This document shows, piece after piece, positions 29,886 to 38,676 of a DNA stretch of 64,000 nt. Position 1 is the first letter of the stretch, and every line of letters starts with the position of its first letter. Where the stretch lies: contig JAMASS010000004.1 in assembly GCA_024761205.1 (NCBI GenBank), positions 372,001-436,000 on the forward strand, given 5' to 3'. A program made the translations under genes and the position numbers. This stretch comes from Limisphaerales bacterium (GTDB lineage: Bacteria > Verrucomicrobiota > Verrucomicrobiia > Limisphaerales > AAA164-E04). Below the pieces are notes generated by a model, which was not told the origin of the DNA, made no database searches, and saw only the letters and a program-made list of their open reading frames with translations.

Positions 29886-31285
29886 TTATTTCGTCGACGC
29901 CTTGAGAAGCGCTTCGGCATGCTTTCTTGCTGCTGGGACTTTTCCCCTGAGCATGCGGGCGAGTTCGTCGATTCTCTCTTTTCGTCGTAACGATGCGACT
30001 TGGGTTCGGGTGCGATTTTTTCTGTCATCCTCGGTAACCTGAAGATGGTTGTTAGCCGCAGCGGCAACAGGCCCAGGGTGGGTGATGCAGATCACTTGAT
30101 GGCTCGCGCCCAAGGTACGCGTTTTTTCGCCCACGGCGTGAGCTGTTTCCCCGCCGATATTGGTGTCAACCTCGTCGAAGACTAAGAGTAAAAATCTTGT
30201 CTTCCGCGGCTGAGACAGTCTTTAGAGCGAGCATGATGCGAGCGATTTCACCGGAGGAAGCGATTTTCTTGAGGGGATGAAGCGGTTCGCCAAGATGGAT
30301 CAAAGAGAAACTCGACATGCTTGGCACCGGTGGGACGAAACGACTCGGGGCTGGTTGGGGGCGCCGGGGTTAGCTGAACTGCAAATCGGCTTCCGCGGAA
30401 GCCGAGGTCAGCGAGTTGATTGATGGTTGTTTTGGCAAGCGTTTGGCCTTTTTGAGCCCGGGGCGGCAGAAAGTTTCTTGGCGCGCACAGCCAGTTCGCT
30501 CGGGGGTTCATTCGTTCGATCTCGATATCCCGGGATTCGGGTTTTTTGTGAGCTTGGTTGCCGAACTCAGTGATATTCTTGATGGTGTTGCCGTATTCCA
30601 TTTCAGGGATTGGAGGCGATTGATTTGATCTTCGAGTTCGATGAGGCGCCTGGGTCCGCTTCAACCGTGTCCAGGTAACGGAATCAATGCGTTTGAAGGC
30701 CGTCGATCAGCTCCACTAGCTGGAGGTGCGACTCCGTCAAGGATTCTTTGCCCAAGCTGCTGAATTTGGGTGGTGCTTGGCGATAGTCGTCTTCCAAGGC
30801 TTGTTCGTCGATGCGATCCAGTTGAGCGTCGGCAATCTCTCGAGTTTGGAAACGGAGAAGATCCAATTACTGAGCGTAGGTCTATCCGTCTTCGATCAAA
30901 GCCTGCTTTTGATGGTGAAGCCGCTTCATCTCAGAAACCAAATCGGGCGTAGGCCAAACGATCGGCGGTTATATTGGCGAAGGCATTGAAAAGTTCGAGT
31001 TGCTTCAGGTTATCGAACAGCGATTGGTGGTCGTAAGGTCCGTGGATGTCGACCAGATAGCGTCCGAGGGCGGTCAGAATGGAAAGAGACGCCGGTGAGT
31101 GGTTGATGAATTGTCGGTTATTGCCGGAGGCCGTAACCGTGCGCTTGATCAGGAGTTCGGCGTTTTCGCAGTTGTCAATACCATGCTTGATGAGAAAAAG
31201 TCGATGGACAACCAGACCTTGGCCAGGTTAAAAATGCCCTCGACCGTGCAACTCTCGGCTCCAGATAGACGCAGCTCCCCCTCCC
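29886..31285 (-). pseudogene. recN: DNA repair protein RecN, broken and 5'-truncated
   Basis: The C-terminal part (30134-29886) is clear: VGEKTRTLGASHQVICITHP then VAAAANNH, ending in a helix with ELARMLRGKVPAARKHAEAL. Upstream frames give FDEVDTNIGGETAHA (Walker B region) near 30190-30140 and SSGEIARIMLALKTV near 30250-30215, where the ABC signature lies. At the 5' side they give AESCTVEGIFNLAK near 31260 and NNRQFINHSPASL-like codons near 31100. Many frame changes occur. The first roughly 60-80 codons, with Walker A, are missing, and homology stops about 25 bp from a palindromic element at 31316. RecN is an SMC-like double-strand-break repair protein. Confidence 0.88.
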
Positions 31286-31315
31286 CGCCAAAGGCTCTCC
31301 CTGACCATAATTTAG

Positions 31316-31428
31316 GGAATTACATACTTGACACCACAGGAGGGAGTAAAGGCTGTTTTTGGGGGTGACAGGGAGCCGCTGCTTCTAAAAACAGCGGCTC
31401 CCTCCTGTGGTGTCAAGTATGTAATTCC
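31316..31428. mobile_element. Palindrome-ended miniature element (31-bp perfect inverted repeats)
   Basis: The left arm 31316-31346 and right arm 31398-31428 are perfect 31-bp inverted repeats (ggaattacatacttgacacc... and its complement). The 51-bp core holds a second inverted pair (GGGAGCCGCTG at 31371 and CAGCGGCTCCC at 31392), giving a nested fold. There is no coding capacity. A 46-bp one-armed copy is at 1581-1626, and a 13-base trace (TATGTAATTCCCC) is at 59478-59490. I infer a non-autonomous element moved by a transposase in trans. Confidence 0.8.
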
Positions 31429-31429
31429 C

Positions 31430-31765
31430 CGAAAAAGCCCTTGGGCTTATACGAGACTTTAATGGATCCGGCTCCACAGGATCCAAAGAGGAAGAGTATC
31501 TCGAACGGTAGTCGATTACCGTTGAGCACTACGAAAAAAGATTCTCTATAGATTCATCATATCCGGTGGATACAATCCGAATTCGTAAGGACCAAGAGGG
31601 ATCTCAGACTCAAAGATTTCGCACAATTCATTCAGGCAAGAAGAAGGATTCCAGAAGTGCTAAGTCGCAAACGAGATTGGAGCCGCTCGATGCTCCTTTT
31701 GCTCCCTAAAAGGCCTGGCATTCCCAAAGAGGTTTTACTCCATAGACTTGTAAATAAAAGGGAAA
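31430..31765. other. No supportable gene
   Basis: There is no clear protein-like frame. A few plus-strand scraps near 31560-31680 are basic and could be the lost neighbour of the RhuM remnant. Confidence 0.35.
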
Positions 31766-32020
31766 GCGGCCCAATGAGCGAAGGGGAAACTCATCCTCTA
31801 CACATCCGAAGACGGCATGACGAAGCCTCAACTTAGGGAGTAGACGGAACGGTCTGGTTGACACGAGCCGAGATCACCCAGCTCTTTCAAATCAGCCCAC
31901 AAGCCACAACTTAGCTTCTCCAAACCATTCATGAAGACGGCGAACTCACCCCGGAGGCAACTTGTAAGGATTTCGCACAAGTTCGAAAAACGCCCCCTCC
32001 GCGAAGTGCGCCGCAACTTA
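31766..32020 (+). pseudogene. RhuM-like protein, broken
   Basis: The plus frame reads LYTSEDGMTKPQLREVDGTV then WLTRAEITQLFQISPQATT, a stop, LLQTIHEDGELTPEATCKDF and AQVRK. This is the conserved N-terminal part of the virulence RhuM family (a winged-helix-like DNA-binding region). After a frameshift come REVRRNLKK, and homology stops near 32020, where the RhuM body should continue. It abuts the 3' end of a convergent restriction endonuclease remnant. Confidence 0.75.
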
Positions 32021-32055
32021 AAAAAGTTGCCATTACCAATCTAATTGGCCAAAGT

Positions 32056-33021
32056 CTAGATAATGTGACAGCGGATCATCTGGCCGATAACTGTCCACCA
32101 GTTCAAGCCAACGTGACATCCTTGACTCACTCGGGCAACTTTCCCCCAATACTCAACTAACAACTCATCATTCAGGCGTATCGAAGTTTTTTGAATAGCC
32201 AACCTGTTGTTCTGTATTGCTCGGATCAGATAGTCTCCACCACGCTCCGCACTGCCCACGCTTCCCACGGAAACAGATCGCGCATCTGCGGCGCAAACAC
32301 ATCGTGTTACGTAAGCAGGTAAACGGGCATCATCTTACTCCCCCGCTGACGCGATCTCTTAAATATTTGTGGGCACATTAACGCAGCCTCGGCGCGGAGC
32401 TGCGCTTCTTGGTCGCCGCTCGGAAGGAGCCGATATAGGCGTAACATGTGCCGGCAATATGTGGCTTTCTTCCCCATCAAACCACCACGGCCTTTCTCCT
32501 GGCGGCATACGCTGCTTTACTTGATCGCGAACTCTGAGCATTTTGTCCTGAAGTGGCGGGATCAGAATTGTTCATGAGACCTGCCCAGGTTCTCAAAAAA
32601 TTACCCGTCCCCATCCATGCCGACCGTGTATCTCGTTGAGTGCAAAATTCGCACACCCTTGATGCAATCTTCGTAGGGACGCCAGCGAATTTCGAGACGA
32701 TCAGCGCGACAATAGACAAGATAAACCTGTCTTGCGCTTTCATCCCTCATCCCCTCGAAGATACTGTTCCCTGTTGCGTGTCCTGAGGCTCGCTTTGTGA
32801 ACTTTACTTCAACACCGAAGCCATTCACAGCGATGTCTGGAAACGCACTGTTTGAAACGCGGGATTGGCCTCCCCCCTGAACCGCAAGCTGCCCTGAGTT
32901 CCGCAGGAACAGTGTTCTCGAAAGGGTCAGAATCCCCATAACCACTCGCTCCGGCTCGGGACGAAACACTCATGCGTTCAACAGCTTGGGACAAGATCAC
33001 CTCAAACTCATCCCGAGTCAT
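32056..33021 (-). pseudogene. Type II restriction endonuclease-like protein, broken
   Basis: From the ATG at 33021 the pieces are MTRDEFEVILSQAVERM, then after a frameshift VVMGILTLSRTLFLRNSGQL and NSAFPDIAVNGFGVEVKFTK, which is a PD...ExK nuclease core. Then come GNSIFEGMRDESARQVYLVY and RWRPYEDCIKGVRILHSTRY. After further shifts follow VKQRMPPGERPWWFDGEE, EAQLRAEAALMCPQIFKRSR, SAERGGDYLIRAIQNNRL and RLNDELLVEYWGKV near 32130. The whole family length is traceable over 960 bp. The catalytic PD, E and K are still present. Its ATG overlaps the stop of the cytosine methylase remnant upstream by four bases. Confidence 0.8.
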
Positions 33022-33372
33022 GAGTCAACCACCTATTCGTGGATTGTGCGAGCTATATGCCATGCCAAGACCGGAGGCACAGCGTTCCCGATCTACCGCT
33101 CCGTCTCGCGCATCCCTACATGAAATTTGAATTCATCAGGAAATGACTGTAGTCTGAACTGCTCCCGCAGAGATATTCTGCACGGCTTCATAATAGTGCC
33201 ATTGCACGTTCCCATAATACTCAGCGCGGATCGTTGTGACAGGCCGATTAGGTGCCAAACGTCTTAATCCTGTGATTCTGGCGAGAGCTTTTGGCCTTGC
33301 TCCATATATGCAGCGAGGCGGCATCCTCGGGAGCATTTTCCAGATTTTCGAGCAACATCACGGCACGTCACC
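33018..33372 (-). pseudogene. C-5 cytosine DNA methyltransferase, C-terminal remnant
   Basis: Successive frames give ENLENAPEDAASLHIWSK, NRPVTTIRAEYYGNVQWHYY, ISLREQFRLQSFPDEFKF and IGNAVPPVLAWHIARTIHE, which are the target-recognition end and motifs IX-X of Dcm-type enzymes. One in-frame stop replaces the Gln before IGNAVPP. The catalytic PCQ region and SAM-binding N-terminus are missing. The upstream side is joined to a transposase remnant. It was probably the partner of the endonuclease gene that starts in its stop codon. Confidence 0.87.
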
Positions 33373-33394
33373 GGAGGAACGCCCAAGTCAGGTC

Positions 33395-33740
33395 ACTGAA
33401 ATGGCACACCGCCCTTTATGCCGACGATCAGAAGCCGCTCGCGATCTTGTGAGTACACCGCAGTCTGCTTGTACATCAGACGCCATGCCGCCTCTTGTGC
33501 AATGCCCAACTCAAGAGCTAACTGGAAGCTGGAGACGCCTTTGCGTGCTGCGCGGCAACTGAAATGCTTGCGGCAGTCCCTGCATCGATACAGCTGCGGT
33601 TTCTTGTTTTTGACCTCTTATATGTGGCAACACCAGCAGTGTGGGTATATCCGCTCACCGCCAGGCCAACGGATAGCCCCAAAATACTCAATCGCCGCCT
33701 CTTCGGTCAGCAACATTTCATGAAACTGAAGAGTGAAAGT
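33395..33740 (-). pseudogene. IS1595-type transposase, N-terminal remnant
   Basis: Reading minus from about 33740 gives FHEMLLTEEAAIEYFGAIRW and GERIYPHCWCCHI, a stop, EVKNKKPQLYRCRDCRKHFS and ARKGVSSFQLALELGIAQEA. This is the zinc ribbon and helix-turn-helix of the IS1595 family, a different subtype from the copy at 653-1507. The catalytic part is absent. It ends where the cytosine methylase remnant begins, so an insertion may have disrupted that methylase. Confidence 0.82.
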
Positions 33741-33819
33741 GGTATCTTAGCGCCGCATTTCACGCCCTCCTGATGGACTTTCAAAATAACATGTCATCAT
33801 ATAGTGGAATATATTTCAG

Positions 33820-34500
33820 CTAATTAGACTGGTGGTTGCCCAATGACTGTTGAGGCACGGTTGTCTGCAGACGTTGGGAGGTGGTTATGTCCAAGCTTGG
33901 AAAATCGAAGACATGATAAAGACCCGCGAGTTTCTCGCGATTGATGAACCCATACAATGCTCGTGCCCAATGAGAGAGTTCAACCGGTGATTTCTGAATC
34001 GGGAGACCACTGACCCCGTGGATCCAACTCACCGTCTACCCACAGCATGGAGTCTCTCATCACCTCAAAAGCCATATGCCGCTGATTCTGCCGCCAAAGC
34101 CAACGATTCTCCGGATCCTTCATCCGCGCTACCGGACGAGCCACACTCGATTGCTGCCAGGTAGCCGACAACAAGATATTTCGATGCAACCGCTCCAACA
34201 ACCTCCATGATCCATCAAATAGTCCGCCCAGTCATCCAACAACCTTGGATGACTGGGCGGTTCGCTGCGAACCCCGAAATCACTGGGCGAACTAACGAGC
34301 CCGGAACCAAAGTGCCAATCCCCAAACTCGATTCACCAACACCCTCACCATCAAGGGATTCCGACTAACGGGAATCGCTCGTGACACCCGAACCCCCAAA
34401 CGCTGTGGATTCCCCCGCAGGAAAACGTGCTGGGTGACCGGCTCGGGCGTATCTCCCACCATCATCGGGCGCGGCGCCATCCACTCTACGGTTCCAAGGA
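33820..34500 (-). pseudogene. DUF1553 domain, broken
   Basis: Minus frames give HVFLRGNPQRLGVRVSR and [18 protein letters not shown] (34430-34300), [20 protein letters not shown] (34275-34210), [20 protein letters not shown] and DPENRWLWRQNQRHMAFEVM then RDSML (34200-34040). The last piece is YGFINREKLAGLYHVFDFPS then QTTVPQQSL (33950-33850). These are the ordered DUF1553 blocks seen intact at 36.3-38.7 kb. Frameshifts separate them and the DUF1549 half is missing. Confidence 0.85.
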
Positions 34501-34860
34501 AGACTCGCTTAATCTATTGGCAAAATGTTTCCGCACCTCGACACGCTTATACTAAGGAAACCCTGGCTGATACTGTTCAGCCAATCATCATTGTATTGTT
34601 CTGGAATAGAGCCGAGTGGATGAGCCAGCGGACATTCTGCGGAATCGGATTTTTGCCAGGTCCCATCAACCGACGCGCAAGGCGGCCTTCCCGTCGAAGA
34701 TGGAATAAGCCAGCCCTCGGGCGAGGGTTGCGCGAGACGATTGAGCCGTACCATCCCAAGCCGCGTTGTGCGGGGCCGCCTCCAGCGGCGGAGAGGCGAC
34801 ATGGGTTCGACCTGGCGGCCCCTGGCGGTGGAGGATGCGCCATCCGGCTCAATGGCGCCT
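34501..34860. other. GC-rich stretch without a supportable gene
   Basis: Open frames on both strands are Arg/Pro-rich and overlap each other. None has a family signature. The 5' part of the Cache/SpoIIE remnant may begin at the right end. Confidence 0.35.
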
Positions 34861-35966
34861 CGGCGGCTCGCAGGGATTGGCCTGGGATTTGAGGCGGGCG
34901 CGGAACGAGACGGCGCCCTGCAAGCCCAGGAAAACTGCCTGTTCGGGAATCGCGCCACCTCCATTGCCTACGCCAAACAGATCCTTGAACTGCACCCGTA
35001 ACTCACCAACCCCTACTTGGAGCCTGTGCCGGCCGAGCTCCGCAAGACTGCCGATGATAATGGGCGATTCCTCCTCTACTAGTCTCAGGACCATGATCTA
35101 TTTTACCAAGAGGTCAAGAACCTCGTCCAGAATCGGTCCGAAACCTTCCAGGTGGCTCTTGCCTCTGACTGAGCCAGCACTTCGTCTTGGAGGGCCACTC
35201 CGCCAACGACAAGAGCTGGTTGAAGATGATGATCACCGAGCCATATATTTACGAAGGGGAGCTGATCTTCGAACAGACTTACCCCCATCATTATTGAGGG
35301 AAAATTCGTCGGCATCGCTAGCGTTGATCGCGCACTGGCGGACGGCCAAAACCACCTCGCCTCCCTCAAACCATTCAACACCGCGGACTTTATCCTCATC
35401 AGCCGTTTCGGCCGCATCATCGCCACCACCATGGACTCCGCCATGAACAGCAATTGGCTCGATGAAGATCAACTCGCGATCTACCTCATCAATGTCTGCG
35501 GCCACGGGGTTAGAGCCGCCCTCCTCTCAATCTCAATCATCAACATTCTCCGTTCTCAAGCCCTGCCCGACATCGATTTTGAGAACCCTCCCGCGTCCTG
35601 GAAGGCCTTAATAAGACCTTCCAGATGAACCGCACAACAACATGTATTTCACCATGCGGTGCGGTGTCTTCAACCGGTCCTCCGACTGAGAATCCGAGCG
35701 ATGCTAGTCGGCGCTATGGAAGGCGTCACGTTCCCCTCAGGCAAATGTCAGGCGCCCCCAGTCTCCTCTACGTCTTCAGCGACGGCACCTACGAAATCGA
35801 ACAAAAGAATAACGACATGCTAGGGCTAGACGACTTCATCCAAAAACTCGCCACGCTTGCCCCGGGAACGAAACCAGAACTCGATCAACTACTAGAGTAT
35901 GCCAGAGACATCCAAGGCTGCCCAAACTTCGACGACGACTTCTCCATCATGCGCATCGAACTCTAA
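34861..35966 (+). pseudogene. Cache-domain sensor with SpoIIE/PP2C phosphatase, broken
   Basis: Ordered plus-strand pieces are FGNRATSIAYAKQILELHP near 34945-35000, then MMITEPYIYEGELIFEQTYP near 35230-35285. A shifted frame gives IIIEGKFVGIASVDRALADG and LKPFNTADFILISRFGRIIA up to 35430; these are Cache-type sensor blocks. The phosphatase follows: LDEDQLAIYLINVCGHGVRA then ALLSISIINILRSQALPD (35460-35575), NNMYFTM-like codons near 35640, and LLYVFSDGTYEIEQKNND then NFDDDFSIMRIEL at the end. Frame changes near 35280, 35600 and 35680 destroy it. The intact relatives sense ligands outside the cell and dephosphorylate a regulator. Confidence 0.82.
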
Positions 35967-36258
35967 AGCGTGGATTTTAAGGGCGGGCGGCATGACCCCA
36001 AAGGACGCCGCCACGGGCGATACGTAAGACGTTCTCGTGCGCTGAGGTGTTTGCCTATGGCCTTAACCTCACCGAGGCACTTGGCGCCTGAAAATCTTGA
36101 ACTAGTCCTAGCCCGGCTCGACAGAATCTCGCCCCACCTCACCCCTTCGAATCACGCCCAAACCAACCGCTCGGTCCATGATTTACTTGAAAAGATCGGC
36201 TTAATTACCTGATATTTACACAATCCCGGTTTTATGATGAACTGATGGTCTCTATTAC

Positions 36259-38655
36259 ATGTATCTGAAGCCACCCAGATTAACCGTTTCACTCCTGCCT
36301 GAGCTCTGCTTGTTCACCAGCTTCGTCCTCCCCACCGTTTCTCTTCTCGGCAATCCGGAATTCGATTTCTTCGAACGCAACGTTCGCCCCCTTTTGGCAG
36401 CGCATTGTTACGAATGTCATTCAACTGTGGCCGGCAAATCCAAAGGCAATCTGCTGCTGGACAGCCGTCAAGGATGGCAAACCGGCGGCGACTCGGGTCC
36501 GGCGATCATTCCTCACGAGCCGGACACGAGCCTGCTCATTCGGGCCGTTCGCTATACAGACCCCGATCTTAAAATGCCACCCGATGGCCGTCTTCCTGAG
36601 CACCAAGCCGAGATTCTTGAAGAGTGGGTTCGCCTGGGATCTCCCGATCCCAGAGAAGGCCAAGCCAAGGCTAGCGAACAAACGATTGATATCGAGAAAG
36701 GCAAACAGTTCTGGGCTTTTCAACCACCCTCACATCCGGATATCCCACAAGTCAAAGACCAGCAATGGCCGAAAAACCACATTGATTTCTTTATTTTGTC
36801 CCGGCTCGAGGCGGCTTCAATCAAACCCGTACCACCGGCGAACGAGCTAGATATCATCCGCCGACTTTACTTTGACTTGATCGGACTGCCGCCGACACCT
36901 GAGCAGGTCCAGGAAGCACAAAACCTCCCCTCGGAAACACGCATTGTCGACCTCGTCGACCGTTTGCTCTCCTCGAAACACTTTGGCGAGACCTGGGGGC
37001 GGCATTGGTTAGACTTGGCTCGGTATTCGGAATCGACCGGCGGTGGGCGAAGCGCTCTTCTCCCGAACGCCTGGCGCTATCGAAACTACGTGATCGACGC
37101 ATTCAACAATGATAAGCCGTATGACCAATTCATTCGGGAACAGATCGCAGGCGACCTCCTTCCGTTTGACAACGATAACCAGCGGGCCGCACAACTAATC
37201 GCCACCGCCTTTCTGGTTCTCGGCCCCAAGAACCTCGACTTACAGGATAAGGAACTCCTACGGATGAACACCGTCGACGAACAGATCGACACCGTCAGCC
37301 GCGTGTTCATGGGGATGACCGTCAGCTGCGCCCGTTGCCATGACCACAAGTTCGATCCCATTCCGGCCAAGGATTACTACGCCTTGGCAGGAATTTTTCG
37401 CAGCACCCGAACCCTCAAGCGGAGCAACGTCTCAACCCTAACCCTTCGAGAGCTCCCGATGTCCAAGGCGCATTTGAAAGCCGTGGCGGATTACACTCAA
37501 TCCAAGAAGGAACTAGACGCCAAAATCAAAGCAGTGAAGAAAACAAAATTTCAGACCGTCGAGTCAAGACGCTATCTCGCCTCATTGGAGAATTCTCTGC
37601 GCGATATCGAAGCCAACGCGCCGGATCCGATTCCTCAGACGCTTGGCGTCACCGACGAACAAGAAACCGGGGACTATCATCTGTGCATTCGCGGCAACGT
37701 TCATCAGCCGGGCGAGAAAGTGCCCCGTGGTTTCCTCCAAGTGATGATGACCGATCCGAGCGACTTACCGGAGATCACTCCCGGCCAGAGCGGTCGCCTG
37801 GAGTTTGCCAAGTGGCTGAGCAGTCCCGACCATCCGCTGGCAGCCAGGGTCTTGGTGAATCGCGTGTGGAATCACCTTTTCGGAGACGGGATCGTGGCAA
37901 CCGTGGACAATTTCGGCACCCAAGGCCAGCCGCCCACGCACCCTGAACTCCTCGACTACTTGGCCACCCGGTTCATCCAAGACGGTTGGTTCATCAAACG
38001 GCTCATTCGCCAAATGGTCCTATCCCAAACCTATCAGCTGAGCAGCATCACGGATCCAGCGGCTGCGGCCATTGATGCCGAAAATCGGCTGCGCTGGCGC
38101 ATGCCGCGCAAACGCCTCCCCGCCGAAGCGGTTCGCGACGCCATTCTCGCCACCTCCGGCACCTTGACACACCTCCAAGTGGAATGTCTCTTCCCGGAAT
38201 CGGCCCGCAACGACAAGGCATTGCAAAAGGCTTCCCTGGATGTTCCGACCATCGTGAACCCGCCCCTTCGCAGCATCTATATTCCAGTATTGCGGGAAGA
38301 AGGACTGAACCCGCTCTTAAAGACCTTTGATTTTGCCAATCCTAGTTTTCCCGTGGGCAAACGGAATCAAAGCACCCTGCCCACTCAGGCCCTGTACCTC
38401 ATGAACAGCAACTTTGTTATGAAGGAAGCGGAAAAGGCGGCGCAACGGCTCGTTACCGACTATCCTGCTGCGAATGACGAAACACTGCTCGATCTGGCCT
38501 ATCTCCGAACCTTGAATCGCCTCCCCTACAAATTGGAACGAGCCGTGGCCCTCGAGTTTATTCGTGAATCCAATACAGCCGAGCAACCTCGAGCTGCGTG
38601 GCCGTCTCTCTTCCACTCGCTTTTTGCCTCGGTTGACTTTAGATTCCTAAGATAG
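36259..38655 (+). CDS. Cytochrome c (PSD1) DUF1549-DUF1553 protein
   Basis: The 798-residue exported protein has a signal peptide near residues 8-31. Next is a PSD1-type heme c domain (FFERNVRPLLAAHCYECHST, heme site CYECH). A DUF1549 domain follows (RRLYFDLIGLPPTPEQV, then FGETWGRHWLDLARYSES; about residues 205-400) with a second CARCH site in VSCARCHDHKFDP. The DUF1553 domain is at about 550-790 ([40 protein letters not shown]). These proteins are abundant in Planctomycetes and Verrucomicrobia and are thought to act in the periplasm in polymer degradation; the reaction is unknown. The DUF1501 partner lies 21 bp downstream, and the two form the usual pair. Confidence 0.95.
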   Translation: MYLKPPRLTVSLLPELCLFTSFVLPTVSLLGNPEFDFFERNVRPLLAAHCYECHSTVAGKSKGNLLLDSRQGWQTGGDSGPAIIPHEPDTSLLIRAVRYTDPDLKMPPDGRLPEHQAEILEEWVRLGSPDPREGQAKASEQTIDIEKGKQFWAFQPPSHPDIPQVKDQQWPKNHIDFFILSRLEAASIKPVPPANELDIIRRLYFDLIGLPPTPEQVQEAQNLPSETRIVDLVDRLLSSKHFGETWGRHWLDLARYSESTGGGRSALLPNAWRYRNYVIDAFNNDKPYDQFIREQIAGDLLPFDNDNQRAAQLIATAFLVLGPKNLDLQDKELLRMNTVDEQIDTVSRVFMGMTVSCARCHDHKFDPIPAKDYYALAGIFRSTRTLKRSNVSTLTLRELPMSKAHLKAVADYTQSKKELDAKIKAVKKTKFQTVESRRYLASLENSLRDIEANAPDPIPQTLGVTDEQETGDYHLCIRGNVHQPGEKVPRGFLQVMMTDPSDLPEITPGQSGRLEFAKWLSSPDHPLAARVLVNRVWNHLFGDGIVATVDNFGTQGQPPTHPELLDYLATRFIQDGWFIKRLIRQMVLSQTYQLSSITDPAAAAIDAENRLRWRMPRKRLPAEAVRDAILATSGTLTHLQVECLFPESARNDKALQKASLDVPTIVNPPLRSIYIPVLREEGLNPLLKTFDFANPSFPVGKRNQSTLPTQALYLMNSNFVMKEAEKAAQRLVTDYPAANDETLLDLAYLRTLNRLPYKLERAVALEFIRESNTAEQPRAAWPSLFHSLFASVDFRFLR

Positions 38656-38676
38656 TGGCCTCGGTTAGCATTTATC

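Noticed and set aside
34224-34260. A perfect 16-bp hairpin (ccgcccagtcatccaa / complement, 5-base loop)
   Set aside because: On the minus strand it encodes the conserved DUF1553 segment [13 protein letters not shown] of the pseudogene, so the palindrome is most likely a coincidence of codons.
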